Shown one piece after another: positions 1-10,401 of a stretch of DNA of 64,000 nucleotides (the stretch's first letter is position 1; every line of letters starts with the position of its first letter). Position numbers and translations under genes: made by a program. The stretch is from positions 3,095,596 through 3,159,595 of the forward strand of contig JAIUCV010000018.1 in NCBI GenBank assembly GCA_026724425.1, given 5' to 3'. The stretch comes from Erythrophleum ivorense (Eukaryota; Streptophyta; Magnoliopsida; Fabales; Fabaceae). The notes beneath the pieces are model-generated. The model saw nothing but the letters and a program-made list of their open reading frames with translations, was not told the DNA's origin and made no database searches.

Positions 1-963
1 CATCTACTAATCCATACAAGGGTTTATAATAATCTTATATTAGGAAGTTTAATTATACATATTCATGAAAATCAGTGACAAAATTGAAACAAGAGTTAGA
101 AACATCTGAACAAGTGCAAAGAAAAGAAGATAAATAGAGGAAACTACTTATGGATGTTTGCCACCTCTTCATTTTCTATCCTTAGCACTTCCTTGCTCTA
201 AAATGCCTCTAAAAGCTCCTTCTCCACCTTACACAAACCTAGAATGACAATAGCTATCAAATGAAATAGCTATTTGTTACAAATACTCAAAGTTTTAGCA
301 TAAAAAACACTTCATTTTGGTAAGTACAATTTGCACTAAGATTTGATGGTATTGCACTGCAGCACATTTCATTACTGGATGAATTTGTGCCGCGACTAGA
401 TGGAAATGTGCCACGGTGTAGGCTACTTGTCAAGTTATGCCACAACCTAGTGCAGGTTCATTGTGGCACATTTCAGCACTGTTTGAGATTACACCATAGC
501 TTGATTATATTGTGTCATGACACAAGATGCTAAATGAAGCCATGCCACCGCCTGGTGCAAATTCATTGTGCTGCAAATACCCTTGGGTGATGATTCTTTA
601 GTTTCTTCAAATCACGTCATGACTTCAGGATTTCTAATTGTAGCATACTTCCTTAACTCATTAGAATTTGCACTTTGAAGCCTTTTAACTTAAAATTTCC
701 ATCAATCCCACTTCAATATGACTTTGGCTCTATCTTTCTTCTATTTGCAACTTATAAAAAGGGCAAAGTATAAATAATTCACAATATATTCAAAATTAAA
801 AGAAAACTTGTCATCAAAGGAATAAAAACTGATTATGAAGCTAGTTAGCCTAACTATGCATATTTTTCTTGTAAGCATTATTATTTACCATATAACCAAA
901 GGATTAAACACATATTTACTAGAGGAAAATATACAAAATAACTTAAATAATTAATAGCTAACA
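1..963 (-). mobile_element. LTR of Athila-like family C (partial, cut by window start)
   Basis: On the minus strand a polypurine tract (TTCAAGTTTTGGGGAG, 964-983) is followed directly by TGTTAGC at 963, the classic border between an internal region and a 3' LTR. The LTR then runs to the window edge. Its GC-richer block at about 350-590 and the following AGGTTTGTG/GGAGAAG stretch resemble, on the opposite strand, the LTR at about 59950-61472. Almost none of the internal region remains: pararetrovirus-like sequence starts within about 50 bp of the polypurine tract. The lineage call rests on family resemblance, because no coding part is attached. Confidence 0.6.
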
Positions 964-1009
964 CTCCCCAAAACTTGAACTTTTACTCATTTTCGAGTAA
1001 AGTGAATTA

Positions 1010-1896
1010 GAAATAATACTAGAATCCCACAAGTCAACTTAAAATCAATATATTTGTAAATGGTACATATTTTAATTTGAAAAATATTCTCTATGATTAA
1101 TATGAACAAGTTATTGATTATTGAGCACAATCTTTGTCTTTGGTAGTAACCAACCACAAAGATAAATTGCCAAAAGTAAAATTTTTAGATTTTCTATTAG
1201 GAATATTGCAAGGAGGCCCTTCGATTTTTTTTTTTAAAATAGGAAGATTCAATAAAAGGACAAGCTTAAAAAAGTGAGTGATTCAATAATTTTCAAACTT
1301 TTGTACAAATCCCTTAGAAAATGGTGAAAATTATAAAATTAGAATTTTGTAGATTTATAGATGAAATTAGTTTTGATTCAGATACTAAGTATATTCTCAA
1401 AGAACTAAAATTATGCGATATTAGGGAATTAGATGAGTTCTTTAAAAAGTTTCAACATCATTATTACTAATTAAATAATGTAGATTCAAAATTTTAGTTA
1501 AATCAATATTTTCATTAACTGCCACTGTCATGGGATGAAATATGCAATAATAATTATAATGATTTATAGAAAAATCGAATGATTATGATAGTTTAGGAAA
1601 TAGGACTAGAAATGTACATTGAAAAGTAGTAAACTAATTCTTAATGGCAAAAGCATCTAAACAATTTAAAAACCAATTAGGAAGTCAATAGTGTTCTAAT
1701 ATTCTCAAAAACAATTAGGTGTTTAGATGTCCTAGAACCAAAAAAAAAAAGAAATGGAAAATATTTAGAAAATCCAAATATATTAAGAAAAATAAAATAT
1801 ATGTAAGAAAAGGATAGCAAAAATAAATAAATAAAAGTGTGTTGATGTTATATCTATAATGAAAGGGGTCATATAGCTCCACATTGTCCTAAAAAT
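1010..1896 (+). pseudogene. Endogenous pararetrovirus fragment, coat/nucleocapsid region (decayed)
   Basis: This stretch aligns base by base with 33400-34070, starting at TTTGTAAATGGTACATATTTTA and including the shared TTCTCTATGATTAATATGAA. Both end in a zinc-knuckle-like peptide. Here it reads CYIYNERGHIAPHC (about 1845-1887), with the second Cys of the C-X2-C-X4-H-X4-C pattern changed to Tyr. Many stops and frameshifts interrupt it. In caulimovirids such a knuckle ends the coat protein and binds packaged nucleic acid. The identification follows from the second copy, which continues into protease, RT and RNase H. It is dead sequence. Confidence 0.6.
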
Positions 1897-1897
1897 T

Positions 1898-2492
1898 AAT
1901 TATTAATTAGTGATTCATAGATTGCTAGAGTTTATAATTAAAATATAAATAATTTGTTATTTAATTAAAAAAAACAAAAGAGGACCAGAGAAACTTTTGA
2001 AAATATTGAAAAAAATAAATTTTGAGGGACAAAAAGCATAATTGGACCTCTGTTACTTTATTTTTCTTTAGCTATAAGCATTTATGCATTCTTTCATATT
2101 TTTCCGCTCCCACTACAGTGCACCTTAATAAATTACATATACATCATTTACACTATATACATCAGGTCACTTCAATTTTCAATTTTCACCAACTACATCA
2201 TTTCCCTATTCAAAATTTTCTGCAAAGCAACCACTCCTTTCTTTCTAAAAGATACAATTTTATGATATTCAACTATTAAATAATGGGCAAACACACATTC
2301 TGATAACTAAAGAAACAAATTTAGTTTGTTTTCGCATTACAATAAGATTGTAAAGCCATTAAAATTACAAGATAGCAAGGCGGAAATGTATCAGAAGTAC
2401 AAAACAATACAACGCCGCCAATGTTACAAGGTGAACAAATTTATGTTACAGTAAATCTTGAAGGGCTTCGCTAAAGTCAACGATAGCGAAGG
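1898..2492. repeat. Direct repeat copy 1 (DUF247 3'-end duplication)
   Basis: This copy matches 2632-3192 along nearly its whole length, including the 20-base block ATAAATTTTGAGGGACAAAA. Its right end on the minus strand reads as a DUF247-type C-terminus (FAIVDFSEALQDLL, then stop), against FAIVNFIKALKDLL in the intact gene. It is therefore a duplicate of the 3' flank plus the last codons of the DUF247 gene. Upstream of those codons the paralog cannot be followed beyond about 2500, so this is either the stub of a second gene copy or a partial tandem duplication. Confidence 0.75.
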
Positions 2493-2631
2493 AGCAGCAA
2501 GAAATGCAATTAAAATTTAAAAAAAAAATGCGGCAATTGCTGGAAAGCAACACTACCTTTTTGGGCCACCCTGCCAAAACGAGGAACATACGGAAAACTT
2601 CTTCGATGCTTTTTCATTTTGAAGTTTGAAT

Positions 2632-3192
2632 TATTAGTTAGTGATTATAGGGTGTTAGAGTTTATAATTAAAATAAAAATAATTTTCTAGTTAATTAAAG
2701 AAAAGGACCAGAGAAACTTTTGAAAATTATTGAAAAAAATAAATTTTGAGGGACAAAAAGCATAATTTGACCTTTGTTACTTCTTTATTTTCCTTTCGCT
2801 ATAAACATTTATGCATTCTTTCATAATCCTCTTCTTCCACTACAGTGCATCTTAATAAATTGCATATACATCATTTACACTATATGTATTAACAATTCCC
2901 CTTGTCAAAATTTTCCGCAAAGCAACCACTCCGCATTTCTTTCTAAAAGATGCATTTTATGATACCAAACAATTAAATAATGGGCGAACACAAAATACGA
3001 TAACTAAAGAAACAAGTTTATTTTGTTTTTGCATTACAATAAGGTTGTAAAGCCATTAAAATTACAAGATAGAAAGGTAGAAATATATCAGAAACACAAA
3101 ACAATACAATACCGCCAATGTTGCAAGGTGAACAAATTTATGTTACAGTAAATCTTTAAGGGCTTTGATAAAGTTAACGATAGCGAAGGCAA
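2632..3192. repeat. Direct repeat copy 2, overlapping the 3' end of the DUF247 gene
   Basis: This is the partner of 1898-2492. It includes the 3' untranslated flank and the last 16 or so codons of the intact minus-strand DUF247 gene, so the repeat boundary lies within coding sequence. The two copies differ by scattered substitutions and small indels. Confidence 0.75.
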
Positions 3193-4534
3193 GGATAATA
3201 ATGCCCACTAGTGTGCCAGTGCCTCTCCAAAGGTCTCGGAAGTATACCAATCTTAATTCTGCCAAAGTGCTGTTACAAGGGTTTTGGTAGTGTTTCTCCA
3301 GTTCCCTTGAAAGAGAGGCATAACAAGTGGAATTTACAACAACGTTTTTGCAAAGGATATTAATTAGGCCTGCCAAATCTTTATCACTTCCCAGTTCATG
3401 GACAATAACTTCACTCTCAACTAGCACATCCACATCTTGTTCAGTATGAATGAGATAGTCAATCAGAGCAACATAGCTGCAAACATAATGATGGTCAGGA
3501 TAATGACACTGTTCAAAGGCCATGAGGTTGCGTAGAACAGATTCTGTTGAGCCATCTACAATGAATTTTGGAATTTGCAAACGAGCTTTGACACAGTTTG
3601 AGTAGCAGAATAAGCAACTTAGCCAATGCAAAAATCTTTTCTTCTTGAACCTAACGTCAAGTAAGCATCCCTCTGAAACTGGCTCAAAAGTTATCCCTGC
3701 CCCTTTTAACTTTGTTGCAGTCTTTATGACAGGAGCAGAGTCGCCGTCACGGCTCAAATGCTGTGGAACGAAAAAAAATCTCATCAGATCGGTGAAATGT
3801 TTTGGTCTGTCCCATCCTTGCTTCATCTTGTTGTTTCTACTAATGTTGTCCATAGGCACCCCAGGATATGGATCATATGTTTTAAAGTAGTGGCAGGAAA
3901 GCTCAAGAAAACTTGAATGTGTTCCTGGACGTCTGGCAGTTATAAGGCCATACAATCTCTCCAGGAGAAAAAATGGAATCTGATTTTCAACTAGTAACAA
4001 ATCTCGTTCAATGCTCTTTTTAATCCAGGATTTGGTAAACAAGTAATCATCATTAATTATAGGTCGTCCTTCCCATTTTCTAAGACAGAGTTCCATGATG
4101 AAGACGACATCTAGTAGTATCATGCGCACAAACTTCTTCTTATCCAGCTCAGGGTACGTCTCTGAATAATACCTTCTTATAGCGAGTTCGTCATTTCCAA
4201 GCTCGGCTGTGTAGTTCTCTAAATCCCCCTGCCACTCATCTGATAGACGTACACGGAAATATTCAAAATACGTTAGTTTTTGTTTTTCCATCGGCTTCAG
4301 TTTTGCATTGTTATGGTGGATTGGGCCTATTGACATCAAATAAGGAGTATAGGCATCCTCATTTTCCTTTCTAAGATCTTCAGGAACCTTGTAGATACAG
4401 CACTCCGGGGATAGCACAGGCTCAACGTTTTCGTTGCGGATGTCTAGAATTATGTACTGTGCAATATTAAGATTGTCCAATGCCATTGAATCCTTTTGCA
4501 ATATTCTAATAAGCCTGACAATCACAAATGTCAT
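3143..4534 (-). CDS. DUF247 (UPF0481) family protein
   Basis: This uninterrupted 463-codon frame has the plant DUF247 landmarks in order: IYKVPEDLR..N..AYTPYLMSIGPIHH (residues about 47-75), MILLDVVFIMELCLR (about 138-152), RDLLLVENQIPFFLLERL (about 177-194), FVPQHL, LLDVRFKKK followed by LQIPKFIVDGSTESVLRNLMAFEQC, then a single hydrophobic segment near residues 436-458 (LVGIIILAFAIVNFIKAL), a likely C-terminal membrane anchor. The length fits the family (about 400-550 residues, usually intronless). Met17 (ATG at 4484-4486) is an equally plausible start and places the conserved block nearer the usual distance from the N-terminus. The biochemical function of the family is unknown; some grass members are linked to self-incompatibility, which cannot be inferred here. 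It is the only intact host-type gene in the window. Confidence 0.92.
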   Translation of the reverse strand: MTFVIVRLIRILQKDSMALDNLNIAQYIILDIRNENVEPVLSPECCIYKVPEDLRKENEDAYTPYLMSIGPIHHNNAKLKPMEKQKLTYFEYFRVRLSDEWQGDLENYTAELGNDELAIRRYYSETYPELDKKKFVRMILLDVVFIMELCLRKWEGRPIINDDYLFTKSWIKKSIERDLLLVENQIPFFLLERLYGLITARRPGTHSSFLELSCHYFKTYDPYPGVPMDNISRNNKMKQGWDRPKHFTDLMRFFFVPQHLSRDGDSAPVIKTATKLKGAGITFEPVSEGCLLDVRFKKKRFLHWLSCLFCYSNCVKARLQIPKFIVDGSTESVLRNLMAFEQCHYPDHHYVCSYVALIDYLIHTEQDVDVLVESEVIVHELGSDKDLAGLINILCKNVVVNSTCYASLSRELEKHYQNPCNSTLAELRLVYFRDLWRGTGTLVGIIILAFAIVNFIKALKDLL

Positions 4535-6290
4535 TGATCTGTTTCACGTAACTACAACATGTTAGGCCCAAGGTTTGTAACTTTGGTGATAACGAAACCT
4601 ATGTTTAAATGCAATTTAAAAGCATTAAATTCCAATTTGATACTATTATTTTGAATGCTGAATTGTTGCAATTCCTCTTAAAATGTTAGGTAAAAAGCTT
4701 TATTTCTTTGAACAAATAAAACTTTATTCAAAGAAAAATATCCTGAAAGATTAAGGAGGAAAATCTGATCAAGCACTGGACATGGACTACTTAATGTTAC
4801 CTAGGTACGTCAAAGGGAAAATAAATTCAACTCTCAGCTGCTGAATAGAGAAAAACAAAGCAAACCTGGAAGCATGAAGCATTGATTTCAAAGCTGATAT
4901 GGAAACAAGTCAAACCAAGATAGATACATGCTTATACCAATGATTCAAAAGCAAGCAAGCAATCATTTAAGCGCCTGTGCTGTGATATATAAGCTCATAA
5001 ATTTCCGTCAACTAGTTTTCTCTCAGCAAGGAAACAAGAAGCAAAACTAATTCATGATAGAAATCTGAGGGGACACCTTTACTGAACCTGATCTCCAATA
5101 GCCACTTGACCAAAAAGGAAAATCCTTGGATCCAAAAAAAAAGGGATTAAATGATGCAATGTTAGTGAGGTCTGCCCAGCCAACCTCAACACACTCACTG
5201 CGAAAACAAGAAATGAAAGTAATTTTTAACAACTAAAAATTTTAGAAAGAGAAGAAGACTCAAGCATGGATTAAATGATGTAATGTTAGTGAGATTTCAT
5301 CCATGAAATCTCCAACGGCTAATGCTACGCTTCTCTCTCTCTGTCTCTCTCTCTCTATATATATGTATGGGGCATGTTCAATCGGAAGACGTGACAAGAC
5401 TGAAAAATCTACTGTTCTAGGGTGATAAAAGGGTCCCCCGCCTCTATATTTCTCTTATTCTACTCTTCTAGCTTGGGGAGCATAAGTAGAATTCGTTGTT
5501 GGTGAGTGAGTAACAATTAACTAGTTATCTGTTTTAGGTGAGTGGGAGAAAACCTTAGCGTTTTGGATGAGCATTCAAAATTTTCAAGTGTACCATTGTG
5601 TGTGAACGGTGTAAAACAAGATTGTTTGTTAGCAAAAATCTCTTACTTTGCAAAGGAACTGGATTAAATTTCATTGACTGGACTAGGATAAATTTGTGTT
5701 CCTTCTCTTTTTTTTATGTCTTATTTTCAGATTTATATCATGCTTATTGATCTTGATATTAGTTACTTGAATTAAGGTGCATAGTGTTGCTTAGATGCTA
5801 TTTTGTGTTCTGTCAAGCATATTCACTACTGCCATATTTAGTTGCTACTATCTTTATAATTAAACTACTGCTTCAAATTTCTAAAGTTGCTAAATTTACG
5901 ACCTTAATCTATCCTTGCTGTCATACAAATTAAAATTGAGCCTTGATATTATTTGTGGAAGTTTTAGGCTTTAGCTTCTTTCAAAGGTGTTTGTGCAAAA
6001 GAATTTTGATACATCTATTCACCCTTCTACGTAAATATCACAACAAGCCCAAAAAACCCATTTTGGTGCTCAAATTAGTAACAATAACCTGGTAGCTTTT
6101 CAGAACAACAACGAAGATGTTATTGGGACTACTAAGAAGTAAGAACTTCCAATTCAACAAAATTTGTTTTGCTCAATTAAATTCCCTGGATGACATCTTG
6201 CGAACATAAAATCAACCATAGTATTGAACGAGTAAAAGATAAAGAATGTAGAACAGAAATAAATGAAACTTAGAGAGACAATGCACTTGG
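4535..6290. other. Upstream region of the DUF247 gene, no gene recognised
   Basis: AT-rich sequence with no convincing frame. It holds a CT-rich and TA microsatellite (about 5331-5366) and short direct repeats of TTAAATGATG..AATGTTAGTGAG around 5145-5170 and 5268-5292. It probably contains the DUF247 promoter and 5' untranslated region. Confidence 0.5.
5355..5365 (-). promoter_or_regulatory. Possible TATA box for the DUF247 gene
   Basis: On the minus strand CATATATATAG is followed by a long GA-rich run, a common arrangement just upstream of plant transcription starts. It lies about 820 bp upstream of the first ATG, so a long or spliced leader would be needed. The same bases are part of a simple repeat, which weakens the call. 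Confidence 0.3.
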
Positions 6291-6294
6291 CGAA

Positions 6295-6960
6295 TTAAAA
6301 TCTGCGAACCTTCGAACCAATGTGCTTGTATTGGTTCTTAGATCTTGAGTTCCAGACTCCACTCCACCAGCAGCTCCATCTCCCCACTTCTCTCCCACTC
6401 CTAACACTATTATTTGTTGAGTTTAATTATGAATTTTCAAATGAATTATTAGGCTTCTCAGTGATTCCTTTCCCTAAGAATTTTTAAATTTATTAATCCA
6501 GACTAAGTTGCACATGAAAAATTGCCAACCCAGATCTCCTCACTAGGACTAATTGTCTTTATCGAGGAACAAGGGGCGCAGGAGCTCATTAATTTAAAGG
6601 CATAAAATAAATCTTATTCTTCTCATTGAAAATTGATTTGTCTTTCTCAGCGTAGTTATGCTATATTTAATGCCACTACTCCGACTCTGAGTTGTCCAAA
6701 TTAAAACAAAAAACAAAAAGTCACCGAATTGAATTCATTTACAAACAAATGTACTTAAAAAATTTATTAAATGGATAATTTGTTTATTTAGACTTATTAA
6801 CAGAATTTATTCATGTGCGAATTCTCAGAATTGATTATATATATATATATATATATATTAATTATGTAACGAATCAGTTTGGCTAATGAAATTTGATAAA
6901 TATGATGAACAACTCTTTGATTCTGAAAATGTATTAGTATCTCTTGTAATTGACATCTTT
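6295..6960. repeat. Segmental duplication, copy 1 (partner at 27755-28975)
   Basis: Shared landmarks in the same order include CCAATGTGCTTG, CCATCTCCCCACTTCT, AATTGCCAACCC, GTCTTTATCGAGGAACAAG, AGTTATGCTATAT, AAGTCACCGAATTGAATTC and AAAATGTATTAGTATCT. The copies are clearly diverged and the second has insertions. No protein was recognised. The GC-richer left end (6290-6410) may be a relic exon. Confidence 0.75.
6836..6859. repeat. (TA)n microsatellite
   Basis: Uninterrupted run of about 12 TA units. Confidence 0.9.
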
Positions 6961-7170
6961 AATAATAGTTAGATAAATATAAATATCCTCATCTAATAAT
7001 TAATAGTAAGAAATTACAAATATTCACTATGATCTTTGTTCCCAATTACAACCTTCTCCCAATCTATAAAATGTTACCACTGATGCCTTCATACATTATT
7101 CCCATTTCAATAACTTATTTGCTTCCTAAATCACACATTAAATTTAATTAAATTGGATACATACGTGTTG

Positions 7171-7302
7171 CACATATCACTCTCTTTAATTACCAGAATA
7201 TTAATTTTCTTTCACTACTTCATCCATTTTCACTACTTCACATATCACTCTCTTTAATTACCAAAATATTAATTTTCTTTCACTACTTCATCCATTTTCA
7301 TT
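7171..7302. repeat. 68-bp tandem duplication
   Basis: A unit beginning CACATATCACTCTCTTTAAT is repeated directly at 7171 and 7239 with one visible difference (CCAGAATATT versus CCAAAATATT). The near-identity suggests a recent event. Confidence 0.9.
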
Positions 7303-8079
7303 CCCATGCCATTTTCTGTAATCTTAGATCGTCCAGCTTGTATGATGGACTCTTTATTAGATGGGGACAGAAAAGACTTTGCTCGATTTAGTTAGATTTA
7401 ACGTTTGATTTATACTATAGAAGATTTATTGCAATAAAGCTACAGTATATCGGCAGTCAATTATCATTTTTATATAGATTGAAAAAAATATTACAATTAA
7501 AAAAATTAGTATGAATAAATGCAATTTTTCATCACTAATATTGTAAAATTGAGTAGCATAAAATCTTGTTACTGTGATAGTTGTGAAATATATATATATA
7601 TATATACACACACACTGTTTGGTTTTTTTTTTCTTTGTGGGGTGGGGGTGTGGGATGGAATATTAATCTTTCTGTAGCACAAAATTGGAACTGAGTTCAT
7701 GCCTTAAAGAGCCCACTAGGGGTTTATATAGATGGGGCAGTTTAATGGGAGAGTTTGAAGCTTTGGCATTATTTACGTTACCGGGTCGCCCAGGTGGCTC
7801 AAAGTTCATATCATTCGATTCGTAAATCCTGTTTAAAGTGTATGAGCTCCCACGGGAATGCTGATAATGTTTTCGTCTCTGCATGCGCTTGGACATGCTT
7901 TATTTAGTGAAAACAAGAATTAAAACCGAAACCAAAAGTAATTTCTTTTATTTTAATTGTAAGAGGTCCTTCAAAAAGCCTCACGAAATCTTTCTTTTTC
8001 TTCCTGTTACCGAAGTCTTTGATTCAATTCCTGGTACTAATTGCACATTAGATAGGGACAAAAATATGAAAGTTTAGAG
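7303..8079. other. Intergenic stretch, no gene recognised
   Basis: Contains a TA/CA microsatellite (about 7589-7615), a G-rich run near 7635-7655, and a 77-codon minus-strand open frame (7663-7896) with no recognised motif. It ends where homology to the family C LTR begins at about 8080, so the first roughly 470 bp of that LTR appear to be missing or replaced here. Confidence 0.5.
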
Positions 8080-9151
8080 TAGAAACAGAAGCAAAATGAG
8101 CTATGGCATAAAATTTTACATTGTGGCACTCTTGACTATTGTTGATAAAAATTAAATTGTGCCGTGGCGTTTTTTAGCACCACCATGGTGTAGTTCAAGA
8201 AAAATGCAAAACGCATCATTTTTAGCTGTGTTTTTTTAGGGTTTTAAGAGGGTTTCTAGATTTGTTTAGAGGAGGCTGCCATTTAGGAGAAAGAAGGGTT
8301 TGGAGCTTCATTTATCATGGGAGAAGCATGGGTTTGAGGAAGATTCACTAAATAAATCAGTTTTTCATTTCTTCCCTTTGTTTTTCTTTGTATTTCTTTG
8401 CCTATATGATTTGTGCTCAATACTTAATGTTGCTATTTCTTGTACTTATAAGCCAAACTTGTTAATTTGGGATTGTGATTAACTCTAACTTATAATATGT
8501 TATAATTACTCTATTTATTTGCAATTAATAGTATGATTTAATTACTCAATCATTGTCTTTCATACTTCTAAATGTGTGGAAACCATAAGATAATTTGGGT
8601 AACCTAAATGAACTTGGAAAAAGGGATTATAGGATTTGACCATGGATTGGATATTGTGGGTTCATAAAACTTGCAATGTTGAGTGGATTGGTTTGTTTGT
8701 AGGATAGGAATATACTTACCAGCCTCATATAGTCATATTAGGACATATTCTTGATTAAGCCTCTAAATCGATTACATAAGGAATTATAAATTGGTTAGAG
8801 AATGCCTATAGGTAATTCAAAAGATGCTTGTAAGTAAATTATAATATTAGGCTATTAATGACATTATGAGTAAGATGAAGAGAGGTAATTAGTTCATATA
8901 AAATACTAGAAGAAATCATAATAAAAAATTCTTTTGATTTCTAATTTCATCTAGAATGGTATCTCTCATTTTTTTTTTATGTCTTTAGTTTAGGTTAATT
9001 TCATATCATTATTATTGCAGGCTTGATTTAGATTAAGGTGTACAACTTTAGTACTTAGCAATTATCTTAGTAAAAAATTATTGTAGGAATGATACTTTAT
9101 TACTATTATGATACCTATACTTGTATGTACGCTTTTGAAAAGAGAGCAATA
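8080..9151 (+). mobile_element. 5' LTR of Athila-like element C1 (5'-truncated)
   Basis: Aligns with the complete 3' LTR at 20354-21898 from AGAAACAGAAGCAAAATGAG onward, sharing AGAAAGAAGGGTTTGGAGCT and TTCATTTATCATGGGAGAA, and ends at GAGAGCAATA just before a tRNA-Asp-type primer binding site. The first 470 or so bases expected from the 3' LTR are absent, so the element lost its upstream border and left TSD. Confidence 0.75.
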
Positions 9152-9157
9152 AATTTT

Positions 9158-9176
9158 TGGCACCATTGCTTGGGAT
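9158..9176 (+). other. Primer binding site of element C1 (tRNA-Asp type, decayed)
   Basis: TGGCACCATTGCTTGGGAT is a decayed form of TGGCGCCGTTGCCGGGGA, the complement of the 3' end of tRNA-Asp used by plant Athila/Tat elements. It lies six bases after the LTR end. The changes are all transitions, with both CpG sites lost, as expected after cytosine deamination. Confidence 0.8.
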
Positions 9177-9348
9177 ATATTAAATCTTTGCTACTATTAA
9201 TACCAAGCTCGCTTAATTCAAACTCAAGTTTTGTTCATTGTGTTTTTGTTGTTTTTGTTTTAAGTCTTTTAATTTGTGTTTTGTTTTTGTATTGGAGTTG
9301 TTAATACTTGTGTTCATTTTTTGTTTTTATTAGTCTTTTTTTTTAATT

Positions 9349-10170
9349 ATGAATTACCCTTGGATAACAAATAAGGCAACTAGTGAGTATAAATTGGATC
9401 TTATGACCAAATTGACAACTCAAATGGCAGAACTTGACAGGAGATTTGATAACTTTAATTTAAATACTAGTTATATTGCTCATGTTAGTGATTCTCAATG
9501 CTAATACATGACTTGTGATAATTGTGGAGGTCACTATGGAGAGCAATGCCTATATTGTATAGAAAATGCACAGATGGAGGATGATTTCAATAGGAACCCA
9601 AATAATTTTTGTGATAACACATATATTCCTAGTTGGAATCATGAACTAAATTATTTTTAGAATTAGGGTCAAGCTTTTCCATCATATGCAATATACCATT
9701 CCCAATCTTCTGATTACCAATTACAAGATGAAATTTCTATTCAAGAAGATAATCCTAACCTAGAAGAAGTGATTAGATACTATATGGACAAGCAAGATGC
9801 CCATGTGGCCAAGCATGATGCCTACCTAGCCAAGCGAGATGAAACAATTAGAAACTTGGAAACTCAAATAGTCAAACTAGCCAATGTCATCTATAATGGT
9901 TCACAAGAGAGTCTTTTAAGTGATATAATAACTACTCCTTAAATAGAAAATCAAGAAAATTATAATGGAATTAATTTGAGGAGTGAAGAAGAGTTGCCAA
10001 AGGATTATGTGCAATTTGAGGGGAATTATGAGCAAAGAGTGGAAGGAGGGATTACTGATAGAGTACTATGGAGCTCTTATGACTACCTTCAAGGAGACCA
10101 TGCATGGCGTAACCATCAAGGAAGCTTGGGCAAGTTGTTGAATGTGAGCATCAATTTCCAGATCATCTAA
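9349..10170 (+). pseudogene. Athila-like gag, C-terminal half (three in-frame stops)
   Basis: One frame from ATG 9349 to 10170 (about 273 codons) is interrupted only by stops near 9503, 9659 and 9941, with no frameshift. It contains YKLDLMTKLTTQMAELDRRF, a degenerate zinc knuckle CDNCGGHYGEQC, the NRNPNNF..NTYIPSW stretch typical of Athila gag, a KQDAHVAKHDAYLAKRD coiled region, and NGINLRSEEEL, equivalent to the conserved TLRSG segment. The N-terminal retrotransposon gag domain, seen in the related copy at 61877, is missing, so the element carries an internal deletion between PBS and gag. Not functional. Confidence 0.85.
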
Positions 10171-10401
10171 AAAGTTTGTATTTTAGTTGTTTGAATAAGG
10201 ACATGTGGTCAAAACTTATGTTTAAAGAATAAGTTAGTTTCTTTCCCTTTTATGGCACCATTCTTTGTAATGAATGGTATTTTGCAAAACGTCATAATCA
10301 AACTATATAAAAGCAAGTCCTCTAAAATGAGCTAGTCAAGGTCCCATAAAATTTGGGTAGTGTCTTAGGCTCCTAAAAATAATAATCCCAAGCTCAGATG
10401 G

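Noticed and set aside
7663..7896. 77-codon minus-strand open frame, possible small peptide gene.
   Set aside because: No signal peptide, no recognised peptide-hormone motif, and no supporting promoter or duplicate. Left as unsupported.
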